A DNA stretch of 64,000 nt, taken from the NCBI GenBank assembly GCA_963837775.1, contig CAWIOX010000035.1, forward strand, positions 1 through 64,000, given 5' to 3'. Source of the stretch: CAWIOX01 sp963837775 (GTDB taxonomy: Bacteria; Pseudomonadota; Gammaproteobacteria; Burkholderiales; Burkholderiaceae_D). Positions within the stretch are counted from its first letter, which is position 1, and each line of letters starts with the position of its first letter. The position numbers and the translations under genes are program-made. The notes beneath the pieces were generated by a model, which searched no databases, was not told the origin of the DNA, and saw only the letters and a list, made by a program, of their open reading frames with translations. Positions 1 through 9,957 of the stretch are shown in pieces.

Positions 1-260
1 GTGTAGGAACGCCCGGCCGGTAGCGTGGTTTGCACTGCACAGCCCAGCGCTGAGTCCAGGAGCGTGGCAAACCAGCCGCCGTGCACCGTGCCCAGCGGGT
101 TGTAGTGCTGCAGCAGCGGGATGCCTTGAAACACGGCGCGGCCGTTGTCCACTTCGAGCAACGTCATATTCATGGTCTCGTTCATCGGTGGGTACGGCAA
201 CTCGCCGGACATCATGGCTTCGAGAATCTCGCGCCCGCTCTTACCGGCGAGCTGCTCCAT
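1..260 (-). CDS. PaaI-family hotdog thioesterase, 3' end beyond window edge
   Basis: The minus strand reads MEQLAGKSGREILEAMMSG, then a stretch with NPLGTVHGGWFATLLDSALG, which is the helix and GG-containing active-site region of PaaI/YdiI hotdog-fold acyl-CoA thioesterases. The gene runs off the left edge, so only about 86 residues are visible. ATG at 258-260 is the first methionine, but the same frame stays open upstream to about position 345 with a family-like N-terminus (DWSVQQVASLQRSI). The true start may therefore be a non-ATG codon or lie across a small error. It lies downstream of the SDR gene on the same strand, at the end of the efflux operon. Family call is good; the substrate is unknown. 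Confidence 0.7.
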   Translation of the reverse strand, partial: MEQLAGKSGREILEAMMSGELPYPPMNETMNMTLLEVDNGRAVFQGIPLLQHYNPLGTVHGGWFATLLDSALGCAVQTTLPAGRSY

Positions 261-440
261 TCGGGCGAGGCCGGGCTTGCCGCCGCCTGCAATCGAACGT
301 TGCAGCGAAGCTACTTGCTGAACGCTCCAATCAATGGTCAGTCGTTACGGTCATAGGGTTCTCCGATAATTAGGTGCGCCAGATCCTTTAGAACAAAGCC
401 CATTGAGTTCTGGCCGTGACGTGAAATCAGGGTGACGATT

Positions 441-1247
441 TCAGGCGAGTCCAAATGTTTTCCTCAGGCTTGCATCGACGGGGCCAGCAGGCATGAAGCG
501 GCGCAATTTGCTCAGAAGAGATGCTTGGCCTTTCGGAGTGCGCCGCATTCTCCAAGCACCCAAAGCGGCATCGATAATCGTGGTTGCGACACCATCGGGT
601 TCTGGTGCGTCATTGACATTTTTTGCAATTGTACGGAACACGATGTCGCGCTCATCGTCATAGGCTGGAATTTTGGAAGCCACTTGGGGCGCATTGATAT
701 CCAGACTGGTCTTGGTGTAGGAAGGCTCAACAAGCACCACGCGGATTCCGAACTTGCGCACCTCATGATCCAAGGTCTCAGACATCCCCTCAACGGCATG
801 CTTGGATGCTGAATAGAGCCCCATGTACGGAGCGGGAAGGAAGCCCAGCACTGAGCTGATGTTGACGATTCTTCCCGAACGCTGCGCGCGCATGTGCGGC
901 AGTACCGCTTGTGTTGTGCGCAAGATGCCAAAAACGTTGGTATCGAACAGCGACTGGGCTTCGGCAATCGACGTTTCTTCCATCGAGCCGAGCAGGGACC
1001 CGCCCGCACTATTGACAAGTACATCGATGCGCCCGGCCTGAGCGATGATGGTCTGGATTCCACGCTGAACCGAAGCGTCGTCGCGGACATCCATCTCGAC
1101 CAGCACAACACCAGGTATTGACTGTGTTTTTGTAGTGCTGCGTACGGTGCCGAATACCCGGCAACCCCGCTTGGCGAACTTCACTGCGGCGGCACGTCCG
1201 ATGCCCGATGACACGCCGGTAACAACGACAACTTTAGAATTCGACAT
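441..1247 (-). CDS. Short-chain dehydrogenase/reductase (SDR)
   Basis: A 268-residue protein with the classical SDR signature: the Rossmann glycine motif TGVSSGIG at residues 10-17, an NSAG motif near residue 80, a catalytic Ser in NISSV and a YSASK active site near residue 150. It is expected to be a soluble NAD(P)(H)-dependent oxidoreductase. Members of this subgroup (closest in feel to ketoreductase/YbbO-like SDRs) act on small carbonyls or alcohols, and the substrate cannot be read from sequence. The start is 42 nt past the stop of the RND pump gene on the same strand, so it is probably the third gene of the efflux operon and shares its TetR control. A detoxification role beside the pump is inference. 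Confidence 0.85.
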   Translation of the reverse strand: MSNSKVVVVTGVSSGIGRAAAVKFAKRGCRVFGTVRSTTKTQSIPGVVLVEMDVRDDASVQRGIQTIIAQAGRIDVLVNSAGGSLLGSMEETSIAEAQSLFDTNVFGILRTTQAVLPHMRAQRSGRIVNISSVLGFLPAPYMGLYSASKHAVEGMSETLDHEVRKFGIRVVLVEPSYTKTSLDINAPQVASKIPAYDDERDIVFRTIAKNVNDAPEPDGVATTIIDAALGAWRMRRTPKGQASLLSKLRRFMPAGPVDASLRKTFGLA

Positions 1248-1289
1248 AGCAGATCCTTTCGATGATAGTTCAATAGTGAATGCACGTGC

Positions 1290-4200
1290 TCAGGGACGAT
1301 CGTTCGCAACCAGCAACGCATCCGTCGTTTCCCCGGCCACCGCATGCGGATGGCCGCTCCGCGTATCCGCTTCCGTTTTCGCTGCGGTTGCCGGGCTGAT
1401 CTTGAACCAGATGGCATACATGGCCGGCAGGAACACCAGCGTCAGCACCGTCCCAGCAAATGTGCCGCCGATCAGCGTGTAAGCGAGCGTTCCCCAGAAC
1501 ACTGAATGGGTCAGCGGGATGAAGGCCAGGATTGCCGCCAATGCGGTCAAGATCACGGGTCGGGAACGCTGCACGGTTGCCTCGACAACCGCATGGAATG
1601 GGTCCAATCCTGCCTGCTCGTTATGGCGGATCTGTCCGATCAGGATCAGCGTGTTGCGCATCAGGATGCCCGACAGCGCAATCAGGCCGACCAGCGCATT
1701 GATGCCGAACGGCTGCTGGAACAGAATCAGGGTTGGCACCACACCGATCAGCCCCAGCGGGCTGGTCAGGAAGACCATGACCATCGCGGAGATCGAGCGC
1801 ACCTGAAAAATGATGATGAGCAGGGTGATCGCCAGCATGATTGGGAACAGAGGCAACATGGCTGTCCGTCGCTTTGCCCGATTCCTCGATGGAGCCGGCC
1901 TGTTCGATGCGGTAGCCGCCCGGCAGCTTGTCCATGATGGGTTGGAGCTGCTGGGTAATGGCAGTTGGACACGTCCGGTGGCTGCAAGCCGTCGGCGATG
2001 TCGCCCCGCACGGTGATCGTCGGGCTCCGGTCGCGCCGGCGCATGATCGGCTCCTCCGTGCGCACGTCGACCTTGCCCACCTGCGACAGCGGGATGCGTT
2101 GCCCGCTGGCGCCGGCCAGCGTGAAGTCCGCGATCCTGGCCGGGTCGAGCCGGATGTCGCCGGCCGAACGGGCCATGACTTGCACCGTGCGAATGTCTTC
2201 ACGCACGGCGGTCAGCGGCACGCCGCTCAGCAGGAATTGCAGTTGTTGCGCCACGGCGCTGGAGGTCAATCCCACAGCCTGCAAGCGATCCTGCTGCAAG
2301 GTGAAGTGCAGCGTGGGCGACCGCGTGCCCCAGTCATTATTGACAGTACGCATCATCGGACTGGCATCCATGACCTGCTGTACATCAGCCGCGATTTTGC
2401 GCAGCTTGTCCGGGTCTGGCCCAGTGATCCGGTAGGCGACCGGAAACGGCGAATACGGGCCGAACACGAGCTGGGTGACGCGCACGCGCGCCTCAGGGGC
2501 GAGGCCGTCGGCGATCGCCTTGCGCAGCCGCATTTTCAATGCCTCACGCTCATCCTGGTTGTCTGTGCGGACCACGATCTTGGCAAACGACGGGTCAGGC
2601 AATTCTGGTCCCATTGCCAGGTAGAAGCGTGGCGCGCCTTGGCCGACGTAGGCTGTGACGATTTTCGCTTCTGCCTGTTTGGCCAGCCATGCTTCCACCT
2701 TCGCTGCGGCGGCGCTGGTCTGCACGATCGACGTGCCATAGGGCATCTGCACCTCGACCAGCACTTCGGGGCGGTCGGAGATCGGGAAGAATTGCTTCTT
2801 GACAACCGCCATGCCAAGTACGGCCACGACGAAAAGGCCGACAACCGTACCCGCGACCAGCCACTTGCGTGTGATGACGCGCGCCAGCAGTTGGCGGAAA
2901 CGGTTGTAGCGTGGCGTATCGTAGAGCGCGTCGTGGCCGCCTTCGACCTTTTTGAGGTTGGGTAGCAGCTTGACGCCAAGGTAAGGAGTAAAGACCACGG
3001 CGACCACCCAGGACGCGATCAGTGCGATGCCGACGATCCAGAACATATTGCTGGTGTATTCGCCCGCAGTGGAACGGGCGAAGCCATTGGGCATGAAGCC
3101 GACGGCCGTGACCAGCGTGCCAGAGAGCATAGGCGCCGCGGTATGGCTCCACGCATAGGCGGAGGCGGCAATGCGGCTGTAGCCCTCTTCCATCTTTACC
3201 ACCATCATTTCGATGGCGATGATGGCGTCGTCCACAAGCAGGCCCAGCCCCAGGATCAGCGAGCCCAGGGTGATGCGGTCGAAGTTCTTGCCGGTCGCGA
3301 CCATCATCACGAAGACTGCCGCCAGTGTCAGCGGCACAGCCGCAGCAACTACGATACCCACACGCCAGCCCATGCTCACGAAACACACCAGCATGACCAC
3401 CAGCAGCGCGGCGAAGAACTTGACCATGAACTCATCGACCGCCGAACTGATATTGACGGCTTGGTCTGTGACCTTGGTCAGGCCCATACCCTGCGGCATA
3501 TCGGCGTTGATCGCACCAACCTCTTTATCCAGCGCCTTGCCCAGGTCGAGCCCGTTCCAACCGTCGCGCATGACGATGCCGAGCAGCAGAGCGGGTTCGC
3601 CGCCGTTGCGGATCATAAAAGTCGCCGGGTCTTCATAGCCACGCTTGATCGTGGCGATGTCCGACAGTTTCAATGTGCGACCTTGCGCCACGACTGGCGT
3701 ATCGCGGATCTTTTGCAATTCATCGAAAGCACCGTCCAGGCGAATGAACACCTGCGGTCCCTTGGTTTCAACGGAGCCAGCCGGCGTTAGCGCGTTCTGA
3801 CTATTAAGCGCGGCGAACACTTCCTGTGGGCTGACGCCCAGCGTCGCCAGGCGCTCATGCGAGAACTCGACATAAATGCGCTCGGACTGCTCGCCAACGA
3901 TGTTGACCTTTTTTACGCCCGGCACGTGGAGCAGGCGCTGACGCAGTGTCTCCGCGTCGCGCACCAGCAAGCGCTGCGGTTCGCCCTTGGCCTTGAGCGC
4001 GAACAGGGCAAAAGTAACGTCCGCATATTCGTCGTTGACCATCGGCCCGATCACGCCAGACGGAAGGTTGCGTGCTTCGTCTCCGACTTTCTTGCGGGCC
4101 TGGTAGAACTGCTCCTGCACTTCCGCGGGCGGTGTGCTGTCAAGCAATGTCAACGTCGTAAAAGCCAGGCCAGGTCTTGTGTAAGTCTCGGAACGGTCAT

Positions 4201-4444
4201 ACCAGCGTAGTTCCTGTAGCCGTTTTTCAATCTTCTCGGCGACTTGGTCCTGCATTTCCTGCGCCGTGGCGCCGGGCCAGGCGGTAATGACGGTCATCAC
4301 CTTGACCGTGAAGGCGGGATCTTCAGCCCGCCCCAGTTTGAAGAAGGAAACGAGCCCGGCAAACGAGATCAGGCAGATCAGGAATAAAGTGATCGAGCGC
4401 TCGCGCACGGCGAGCGCCGACAGGTTGAAACGACTTTCGCTCAT
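1290..4444 (-). CDS. RND efflux pump inner-membrane permease (two frameshifts)
   Basis: AcrB-type permease of the resistance-nodulation-division superfamily that exports drugs or other small molecules with proton antiport. The reading frame starts at 4444 (MSESRFNLSALAVRERSITL) with a first membrane helix, porter-domain motifs and the TM4 segment GLGLLVDDAIIAIEMMV, whose paired Asp residues form the proton relay. It breaks twice: an extra base near 1965 (after PPDVS) and another near 1860 (after GKATDS). Removing both gives an open frame of 1,050 codons, the normal family length, ending at 1290 after the last helices (MLPLFPIMLAITLL onward). Exact restoration by two single-base corrections argues for sequence errors or very recent decay. 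The start overlaps the adaptor stop by ATGA, so translation is coupled. Confidence 0.88.
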
Positions 4445-5550
4445 GGCCGCGCTCCTGTGCTTGCGGCGGCTTCGCCAGCCACCCGCACCTGCTCGCCTTC
4501 GCGCAGCAGGTGCGTGCCGAGTGCGACCACCCGGTCCCCTTGTTTGAGTTGACCTGCAATGCGCGCGCTGTCATCGCCCAGGCGCTGGACCGTGACGGGG
4601 CGCCAGGAAACTTTTGCTGGTGCGCCCTGGATGACCCAGACGCCAGGCCCCTTGCCCGCGTCAAACAGGGAACCGATAGGCACCCGCAAGCCGTCCTGCG
4701 CCGCGGTACGCGCGTCTGGAATCTGAATGGTGACGGTAGCACCTAATGGGGCGTTGGACAGCTCTCCATCAAGCACATACCGCGCTTCAAAGGTGCGGGT
4801 TAGCCGGTCTGCAGCATCCGAGAGCTGCCTGAGTTTGGTCGAAACAGTAACGCCCTCTTTGCCAAAGAGCGTGGCCTGGCCAACTGAACCGACGGCAGGG
4901 CGCAAGGTTTCCGGCAATTGGATGACGGCTTCGCGATGTCCGGCATGGGCTACACGTACCACGACCTGGCCGGCGTTGACGACTTGGCCGGGTTCAACCA
5001 GCGTTTCCATGATGACGCCATCGGCATCCGCCACCAACTCCGTATAGCGACTGGTGTTACGAGCAACTTCTGCCTGAGCTTCGGCCGCATTGAGCTGCGC
5101 TTTGGCGGCATCCGCCGCAGCCTTGATCTGGTCGTAGGCTGAAGCCGATATCGCGCCGGTTCCGCGCAGATCGCGGTAGCGGGATTCGTCCTCCGCCGTT
5201 TGCTGCGCCCGCGCTCGGGCGGCGGCGACCGCTTCCTGCTGAGCATGTGCTGCCAGCCTCAGATCGACGGGGTCGATGCGCATGAGCGCTTGCCCGCGCT
5301 TAACGGTTTGCCCCGTATCCACAAGGCGTTCCAACACCTTACCGGAAACCCGAAAGCCCAAATCGCTTTGTACCCGAGCGGCTACGGTCCCGGTGAACGT
5401 ACGTGACGCAACGACCGCGCCCTGGATGGTGGCTGCGCGTACCAGCGGCACTTCGGTACGTGGATCGGATTGCTTCTTTTCGCCGCAGGCGACCAACGCA
5501 AGCGGCAATGCAGATATGACAGCAGAGAAAACGAGGCGGCGGCGGAGCAT
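4441..5550 (-). CDS. RND efflux periplasmic adaptor (membrane fusion protein), lipoprotein
   Basis: A 369-residue HlyD/AcrA-family adaptor. The N-terminus is a lipoprotein signal with the lipobox LVAC at residues 19-22, so Cys22 should be lipidated. It is followed by the barrel-sandwich/lipoyl half motif (GKVLERLVDTGQTVKRGQ), an alpha-hairpin rich in Ala/Gln/Glu around residues 100-165, and the second lipoyl half (ADGVIMETLVEPGQVVNAGQ). The protein bridges the inner-membrane RND pump and the outer-membrane channel. It is the first gene of the operon, and a probable TetR operator lies 45 nt upstream of its ATG. Its 3' end overlaps the pump gene by 4 nt. The family call is secure; the drug specificity is unknown. 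Confidence 0.92.
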   Translation of the reverse strand: MLRRRLVFSAVISALPLALVACGEKKQSDPRTEVPLVRAATIQGAVVASRTFTGTVAARVQSDLGFRVSGKVLERLVDTGQTVKRGQALMRIDPVDLRLAAHAQQEAVAAARARAQQTAEDESRYRDLRGTGAISASAYDQIKAAADAAKAQLNAAEAQAEVARNTSRYTELVADADGVIMETLVEPGQVVNAGQVVVRVAHAGHREAVIQLPETLRPAVGSVGQATLFGKEGVTVSTKLRQLSDAADRLTRTFEARYVLDGELSNAPLGATVTIQIPDARTAAQDGLRVPIGSLFDAGKGPGVWVIQGAPAKVSWRPVTVQRLGDDSARIAGQLKQGDRVVALGTHLLREGEQVRVAGEAAASTGARP

Positions 5551-5594
5551 AGAAATCCCATAAGAGAACCAGACAGGATTTCATTTTGGTACTA

Positions 5595-5618
5595 GTGACT
5601 AATTTTGTCAATAGTCAC
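5595..5618. promoter_or_regulatory. Probable TetR operator of the adaptor-RND operon
   Basis: GTGAC (5595-5599), a 14-nt spacer and GTCAC (5614-5618) form an inverted repeat between the adaptor start and the TetR stop. The same arms with the same 14-nt spacing, and a shared TTTTGT in the spacer, recur at 6293-6316 in front of tetR/OMF. Matching geometry at both promoters of one regulon supports an operator. Binding itself is inferred. Confidence 0.65.
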
Positions 5619-5635
5619 ACGTCGCTATCGTGTAT

Positions 5636-6253
5636 TTATGGCGACAAACTGCGGAGCACCAGGCTGGAAAGTTGAGCCGGCGCGTCGTCGGTGTAATCAA
5701 AGTTGTACTGCAAGAGCAGCGGATTGAGGTAAGGGCGCATGACCAGGTAGATCGCCGTCGTCGCTTCGTCGAGCGGCGTCTTGCGCTCGAACTCCCCTGT
5801 TTCACGCCCCTGGCGCAAGATATCCTGCAGCATTGCCTGGATACGCTCCTCATAGGAACGCACCGCCTGCCAACGTTCGGTAGCGGCCGAGGCCGCAATG
5901 TCATAGAGCTTGCGATCTTCAAAAAACAGGCGAAGGCTCGACTCGACGGCCACCTTGAACATGCGCCGCAGCTTCTCTGATGGGCGGTCGACGCTGCCAA
6001 TGGCTGTTCTGACATCCGTTTCGACCTCGTGCAGGCAATTTGCGCAAATAAGTTCCCCAATGGCCTGCTTCGACTCGAAGAACTTGTAGATGTAAGCCTT
6101 GGAAAAGCCGATGGCCTTGGCAAGATCGGAGACGGTCGTCTTTTCATAGCCGTACAAGCCGAAGTGCTTGGTCGCTGCGGCAACGATTTGATCGCGCACC
6201 TCGTGATCGATTGGGCCTCGGGCCGGGCCCGGATTAATGGTTGCTTTACTCAT
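5636..6253 (-). CDS. TetR/AcrR-family transcriptional repressor of the efflux locus
   Basis: A 205-residue regulator from the ATG at 6253 (MSKATINPGPARGP). An upstream in-frame start exists, but the sequence before this Met is not family-like. The N-terminal helix-turn-helix covers about residues 15-60: HEVRDQIVAAATKHFGLYGY, then TVSDLAKAIGFSKAYIYKFF, a typical TetR recognition helix ending in YxFF. The rest is an all-helical ligand-binding domain. The gene sits between the adaptor-RND operon on the same strand and the divergent outer-membrane factor gene, and paired inverted repeats flank it on both sides. It most likely represses both transcription units and is released by a pump substrate. 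The ligand is unknown. Confidence 0.9.
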   Translation of the reverse strand: MSKATINPGPARGPIDHEVRDQIVAAATKHFGLYGYEKTTVSDLAKAIGFSKAYIYKFFESKQAIGELICANCLHEVETDVRTAIGSVDRPSEKLRRMFKVAVESSLRLFFEDRKLYDIAASAATERWQAVRSYEERIQAMLQDILRQGRETGEFERKTPLDEATTAIYLVMRPYLNPLLLQYNFDYTDDAPAQLSSLVLRSLSP

Positions 6254-6292
6254 GTTCAACAGCTTACCTCTTGTTCTCGATTTGCACAACGA

Positions 6293-6316
6293 GTGACCGT
6301 TTTGTGATATAGTCAC
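6293..6316. promoter_or_regulatory. Probable TetR operator between tetR and the outer-membrane factor gene
   Basis: GTGAC (6293-6297), a 14-nt spacer and GTCAC (6312-6316). The arms extend to GAGTGAC/GTCACTC. It lies in the divergent intergenic region (6254-6347), where it can cover the promoters of both tetR (autoregulation) and the OMF gene. Its geometry is identical to the site at 5595-5618. Confidence 0.65.
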
Positions 6317-6347
6317 TCAAGATTTCTCCCTTTTCACTTCGCGGAAG

Positions 6348-7850
6348 ATGCCCATGTTACTCAAACGCACTCTCTTCATGTTAGCCGTCGCCAGTCTTTC
6401 AGCAGGTTGCGCTGTCGGGCCAGATTACATTCGGCCCGACACGCACATGCCAAATCGCTACCTGGGTCAAACGGCAGTTGAGCACCGGCACGCCAATGCC
6501 ACCGCCGACTTCATCGTGTGGTGGGAAGGCTTTGGCGATCCACAACTAACCCGCTTCGTAACGCTTGCGCTGGAGCAAAATCTGGATCTCGCGCAGGCGT
6601 CTGCTCGCGTCGCTCAGGCGCAAGCGGGACTCGGCGCAGCGAATGCTGCGCTGCTACCTTCCGGCAACATCAATGCCCAGGGTGCGCGAGCCTACCAGTC
6701 GGTTGAAACGCCGTTGGGGCAAGTCTTGAATTCAAAGCCCAATTTCGATCGCTACGGCAACGCCTATGAGGCCAACCTCGGCGTAGGCTGGGAACTGGAC
6801 GTATTCGGTGGCGTGCGTCGCGGACGGGAAGCGGCACTTGCCGAGTATCAGGCTTCGGAGGCAGGCGCTACGGCGACACGACTGGCGGTGGCGGCGCAGA
6901 CCGCCGACATCTACATCAGCATCCGCGGACTGCAAACTCGCCTTGACGTTGCTCGCAGGCAAGTGCAGACGCAACAAGAGCTACTCTCAACTATCAATCT
7001 GCTTTATGGCAAGGGACTGGCGGCCGAACTTCAAGTGCGACAGGTCGAGGGCGCGCTCGCCCAAGTGCGGGCATCGGTACCGGTCCTCGAAGCAGGGTTG
7101 GATACGGCCATGAATGCGCTGGACGTTATGCTAGGCAAACCGCCCGGTACGCACCGGGAGGAGCTGGCGAATGCTGGCGTTATTCCGGCCGCCCCGCAGA
7201 TCGCATCAACCGGCTCGCCGGGTGATTTGCTCAGGCGCCGGCCCGATCTGATCGTGGCCGAGCGCCGCCTGGCCGCATCGAACGCGCGTATTGGTGTCGC
7301 CATTGCCGAGTACTACCCCAAGCTCTCTCTTAATGGGCTGATCGGCAGTGCGACATCGGTGTCTAGCGGCAACCTGTTCACCAGCGGCGCCAGTCAGGCC
7401 GTCGGCGTGCTGGGCCTTCGCTGGCGTCTGTTCGATTTTGGCCGCATCAACGCGCAGATCAACCAGGCCAAGGGCCAGGAAGCCGAGATGTTGGCCGCGT
7501 ATCGGCTTGCCGTATTACGGGCAACCGAGGACGTAGAAAACGCGTTTTCGGCCCTGGTCAAGCGCGAGGAGCAGGCTGCCGTACTCGCCCAGGGAGTGGA
7601 CTCACTCGGCCGCGCACGAGGAGCTTCGTTTGCGGCATATCAAAAAGGGGTACTCAGCCTGATTGAGGTCTTGCAAGCCGACGAAAACTTGCTACGTGCC
7701 TCCGATGCGCGAGCGCAGGCGCAAACGGAATCAGCACGCGCAGCGGTCGCTGCCTTCAGGGCACTCGGCGGCGGCTGGCAACCCCGAGAATCCGAGGCGG
7801 TAGCAATCAAGCAGCAACTGCACACACCTGAATCGCCCCGGAACCTCTAG
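6348..7850 (+). CDS. Outer-membrane efflux lipoprotein, NodT/OprM family (TolC-like)
   Basis: A 500-residue outer-membrane factor with a lipoprotein signal (lipobox LSAGC, Cys21) followed by AVGPDYIRPD, the near-invariant start of mature NodT-family channels. Two OEP repeats follow; LRRRPDLIVAERRLAASNARIGVA is characteristic of the second repeat. It is predicted to form the trimeric exit duct for the adaptor-RND pump encoded on the other strand. A second ATG two codons in (6354) is an equally plausible start. The pump components are thus split into two divergent units around tetR, with matching operators. The C-terminal tail after GGGWQPRES is poorly conserved in the family, so its length says little. 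The IS3 orfA begins 42 nt downstream. Confidence 0.92.
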   Translation: MPMLLKRTLFMLAVASLSAGCAVGPDYIRPDTHMPNRYLGQTAVEHRHANATADFIVWWEGFGDPQLTRFVTLALEQNLDLAQASARVAQAQAGLGAANAALLPSGNINAQGARAYQSVETPLGQVLNSKPNFDRYGNAYEANLGVGWELDVFGGVRRGREAALAEYQASEAGATATRLAVAAQTADIYISIRGLQTRLDVARRQVQTQQELLSTINLLYGKGLAAELQVRQVEGALAQVRASVPVLEAGLDTAMNALDVMLGKPPGTHREELANAGVIPAAPQIASTGSPGDLLRRRPDLIVAERRLAASNARIGVAIAEYYPKLSLNGLIGSATSVSSGNLFTSGASQAVGVLGLRWRLFDFGRINAQINQAKGQEAEMLAAYRLAVLRATEDVENAFSALVKREEQAAVLAQGVDSLGRARGASFAAYQKGVLSLIEVLQADENLLRASDARAQAQTESARAAVAAFRALGGGWQPRESEAVAIKQQLHTPESPRNL

Positions 7851-7891
7851 ACATCCTGAAGCCTTAAACCAAGGCCCGTTCAGGAGGTGTC

Positions 7892-8170
7892 ATGAGCAGC
7901 AAGCGTTACCCGGAAGAATTCAAGATTGAAGCGGTCAAACAGGTCACGGATCGCGGTCACCCTGGCTCGGAAGTGGCCAGTCGGTTGGGCGTATCTTTGC
8001 CGACGCTGTACGATTGGCTGAAGCGTTATAGCCTGCCCGAAGCTGAGCGCAGCGAGCTGCAAGGCCAGGCGGCAGAAATTCGCCGGCTCAAGGCAGAACT
8101 GAAGCGGGTCCGCGAGGAGCGCGACATCCTAAAAAAGGCAGCAGCGTACTTTGCCAAAGAGTCCCGCTAG
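7892..8170 (+). mobile_element. IS3-family transposase OrfA
   Basis: A 92-residue OrfA with an intact helix-turn-helix (RYPEEFKIEAVKQVTDRGH, then VASRLGVSLPTLYDWLKRY) and a C-terminal leucine-zipper-like coiled coil (residues about 52-85) ending in DILKKAAAYFAKESR, typical of the IS51/ISL3911-like branch of IS3. A slippery A6G run lies near 8129-8136, where IS3 elements shift by -1 into OrfB. Here the -1 frame stops after about 15 codons and no recognisable DDE OrfB follows, so the element is incomplete and cannot move on its own. I could not identify its terminal inverted repeats. Confidence 0.85.
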
Positions 8171-9069
8171 GGTCGGGAGAGTGAGTTCGTCAGATCGAGA
8201 AGCTGACGTTCAAAGCGATTTTCGACCGAATGGCTGGTAACCGGTCCTTTGCAGACCAATCAGGCGGGTAAGCCGAACGGCTGCTATGGCCGATGAACTG
8301 CCTTTGAGCTCGATTCCGCCAAAGGCAGCATTGGGGTGAACTGCTGACATCCAAGCTGGACGATTTGCCTACTGCAGAACGGCAGGACCTGGCCGGGAGT
8401 GTGAATTCACCGTCGAGCCCGTAAGCGGCCCGTCACCGCGTCAGCAAGTTTTTGCTATGGCCGCTGTGTAGCGCTTGGCTGACAGGGTGTTCCCGGCCAT
8501 CAAGAGACATTGGGCGTCCCGCGCTCTACGTCAGGTCAAGACTGGTTGCCGCCGGTCACGACAGTCAGTTTACGGGTTGCCTAATTCATTGCCCTTCAGA
8601 AGCCTTTCGTGGTGAACTTCAACGTGCCCAAAGCGGGCGCTGCCACGCCCGTCGATGGCCGAAATACACCTGACAGCCTACATTCAGGTCAGCGACGTCC
8701 TTGCCCATCAAGATTCATCCCAAAAACTGGCGGAGTGGGGTGTCCGGGCTTTGCCGGACGAGATAGGCAGTTTCTGCCATTGGCGGGCGCCGTTCCGATA
8801 CCGCCGACCGGGTCATCTTGCCCGCCATCCGCGCTGGCCGGTAGCCCAATTCACCCAACGACAGATAGGCGGCCGAACCATCGGTATGAACTTGGGCGCC
8901 GGCCCGCTTGCGAAGTCGCTCCTGCGGATTTCGTTGCATTGTGTGTGGTGACGCACAGAAAAGATGGCAGCCACGAGTCAATATGTGCATGCTGAGCAAC
9001 TGAGCGGAATCGTTGCCCCCAAACGAGCGTCAAGCTGACCATTTTCACTACCAAAAGGAGCACAAGCAC
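8171..9069. other. Degenerate interval after the IS3 orfA
   Basis: About 900 bases with no intact gene. I see no continuation of the IS3 OrfB. On the minus strand at roughly 8715-8999 a short frame contains VHTDGSAAYLSLGELGY, which resembles the DDE block of IS1595/ISXO2-like transposases, but the match is short and the rest is not alignable by eye. The remaining bases look like eroded mobile-element DNA. The last 60 bases should hold the promoter and ribosome-binding site (AAAAGGAG at about 9053-9060) of the DUF3597 gene. Confidence 0.5.
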
Positions 9070-9461
9070 ATGGGTATATTCAAATCGATCATGGACAAGA
9101 TCTTCACATCACAGCTCAACCGATGCTGCGGCCGCACCGGCTCCGGTGCCGGCGCAACCATCGGTTGTCGCTGGCGCCAGCGTCTCGACACCGCCGCTGC
9201 AGGCAGTCGACGTGGACGCCGTCATGATGAAGCTTGCGTCGTCTAAGGGCGGGAGGGGGGAACTGGCGGACGTCCATCGTGGACCTGCTCAAGCTGCTTG
9301 ACCTGGACTCGAGCCTCACCGCACGCAAGGATCTCGCTCAGGAGCTGAGTGTCAGCGCCGGGGCCGACGGTAGTGCCGAGCAGAACATCGCCTTGTCCAA
9401 GGCCGTCATGCAAAAGCTTGCAGCGAACGGCGGGAAAGTCCCTGACAGCCTCAAGGACTGA
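9070..9461 (+). CDS. DUF3597-domain small protein (two frameshifts)
   Basis: The gene begins MGIFKSIMDKIF and ends WRTSIVDLLKLLDLDSS...LAANGGKVPDSLKD, the usual start and end of DUF3597 proteins, whose middle is an Ala/Pro-rich linker. Here the linker (DAAAAPAPVPAQPSVVAG) is in another frame. An extra base near 9112 and an extra G in the G6 run near 9252-9259 break it. Correcting both gives 129 residues, the expected family size. The function of DUF3597 is unknown; members are often stress-induced, and the domain resembles LysM-protein neighbours. It is the first of three small genes bounded by mobile-element remnants. Confidence 0.7.
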
Positions 9462-9569
9462 TTGTCCACTGCAATGTGGGGCCGCGTACAAGATGTTAGG
9501 GTGGCACCAGCAGCAGGCATTTTTGTTGTTTAACAGTTCGGCGCACCGAGCCCTTCATAGGAGCAGACC

Positions 9570-9823
9570 ATGGGTATTATTTGGACGATTGTTATTGGGT
9601 TTATCGCAGGCGTGATCGCAAAATTCATCATGCCGGGCAGCAACGAGCCCTCGGGTTTCATATTGACGACCATCCTCGGATCGTGGGAGCGCTCGTTGCG
9701 AGCTTTCTCGGCCAAGCGCTTGGATGGTATGCGCCTGGTCAAGGTGCGGGGCTCATCGGCGCGGTCATCGGTGCCATTGTCCTCTTGGTTGTCTGGGGGG
9801 CCATCGCCAAGCGGCGCGTGTAG
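9570..9823 (+). CDS. GlsB/YeaQ/YmgE-family stress-response membrane protein (one frameshift)
   Basis: The N-terminal half MGIIWTIVIGFIAGVIAKFI and PGSNEPSGFILTTILG is in one frame. The C-terminal half GALVASFLGQALGWY and GLIGAVIGAIVLLVVWG is in another. One missing base near 9682 separates them (ILG followed by IVGALV). Restored length is 84 residues, matching this family of tiny proteins with three Gly-rich transmembrane segments. Known members (transglycosylase-associated/YeaQ) are membrane proteins induced by general stress, but their molecular role is not settled. A GGAG-like ribosome-binding site precedes the ATG. It lies between DUF3597 and YidB-like genes and probably shares their regulation. 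Confidence 0.78.
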
Positions 9824-9957
9824 GGGGCATCGTGCGCCTTGCTCAGTGATGAATCTGAGCAAGGACCGAAAGCCGGGTTGTCAGATTTAATGCTATTCAC
9901 GAGGTGAAGGTCATCGGAACTGTAGTTGTTCCACGCAGAACATCAAGGAGAAATGAA

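Noticed and set aside
8715..8999. A real minus-strand transposase gene
   Set aside because: Only one short DDE-like block (VHTDGSAAYLSLGELGY) matches; the rest has no family features, so it is kept as debris.
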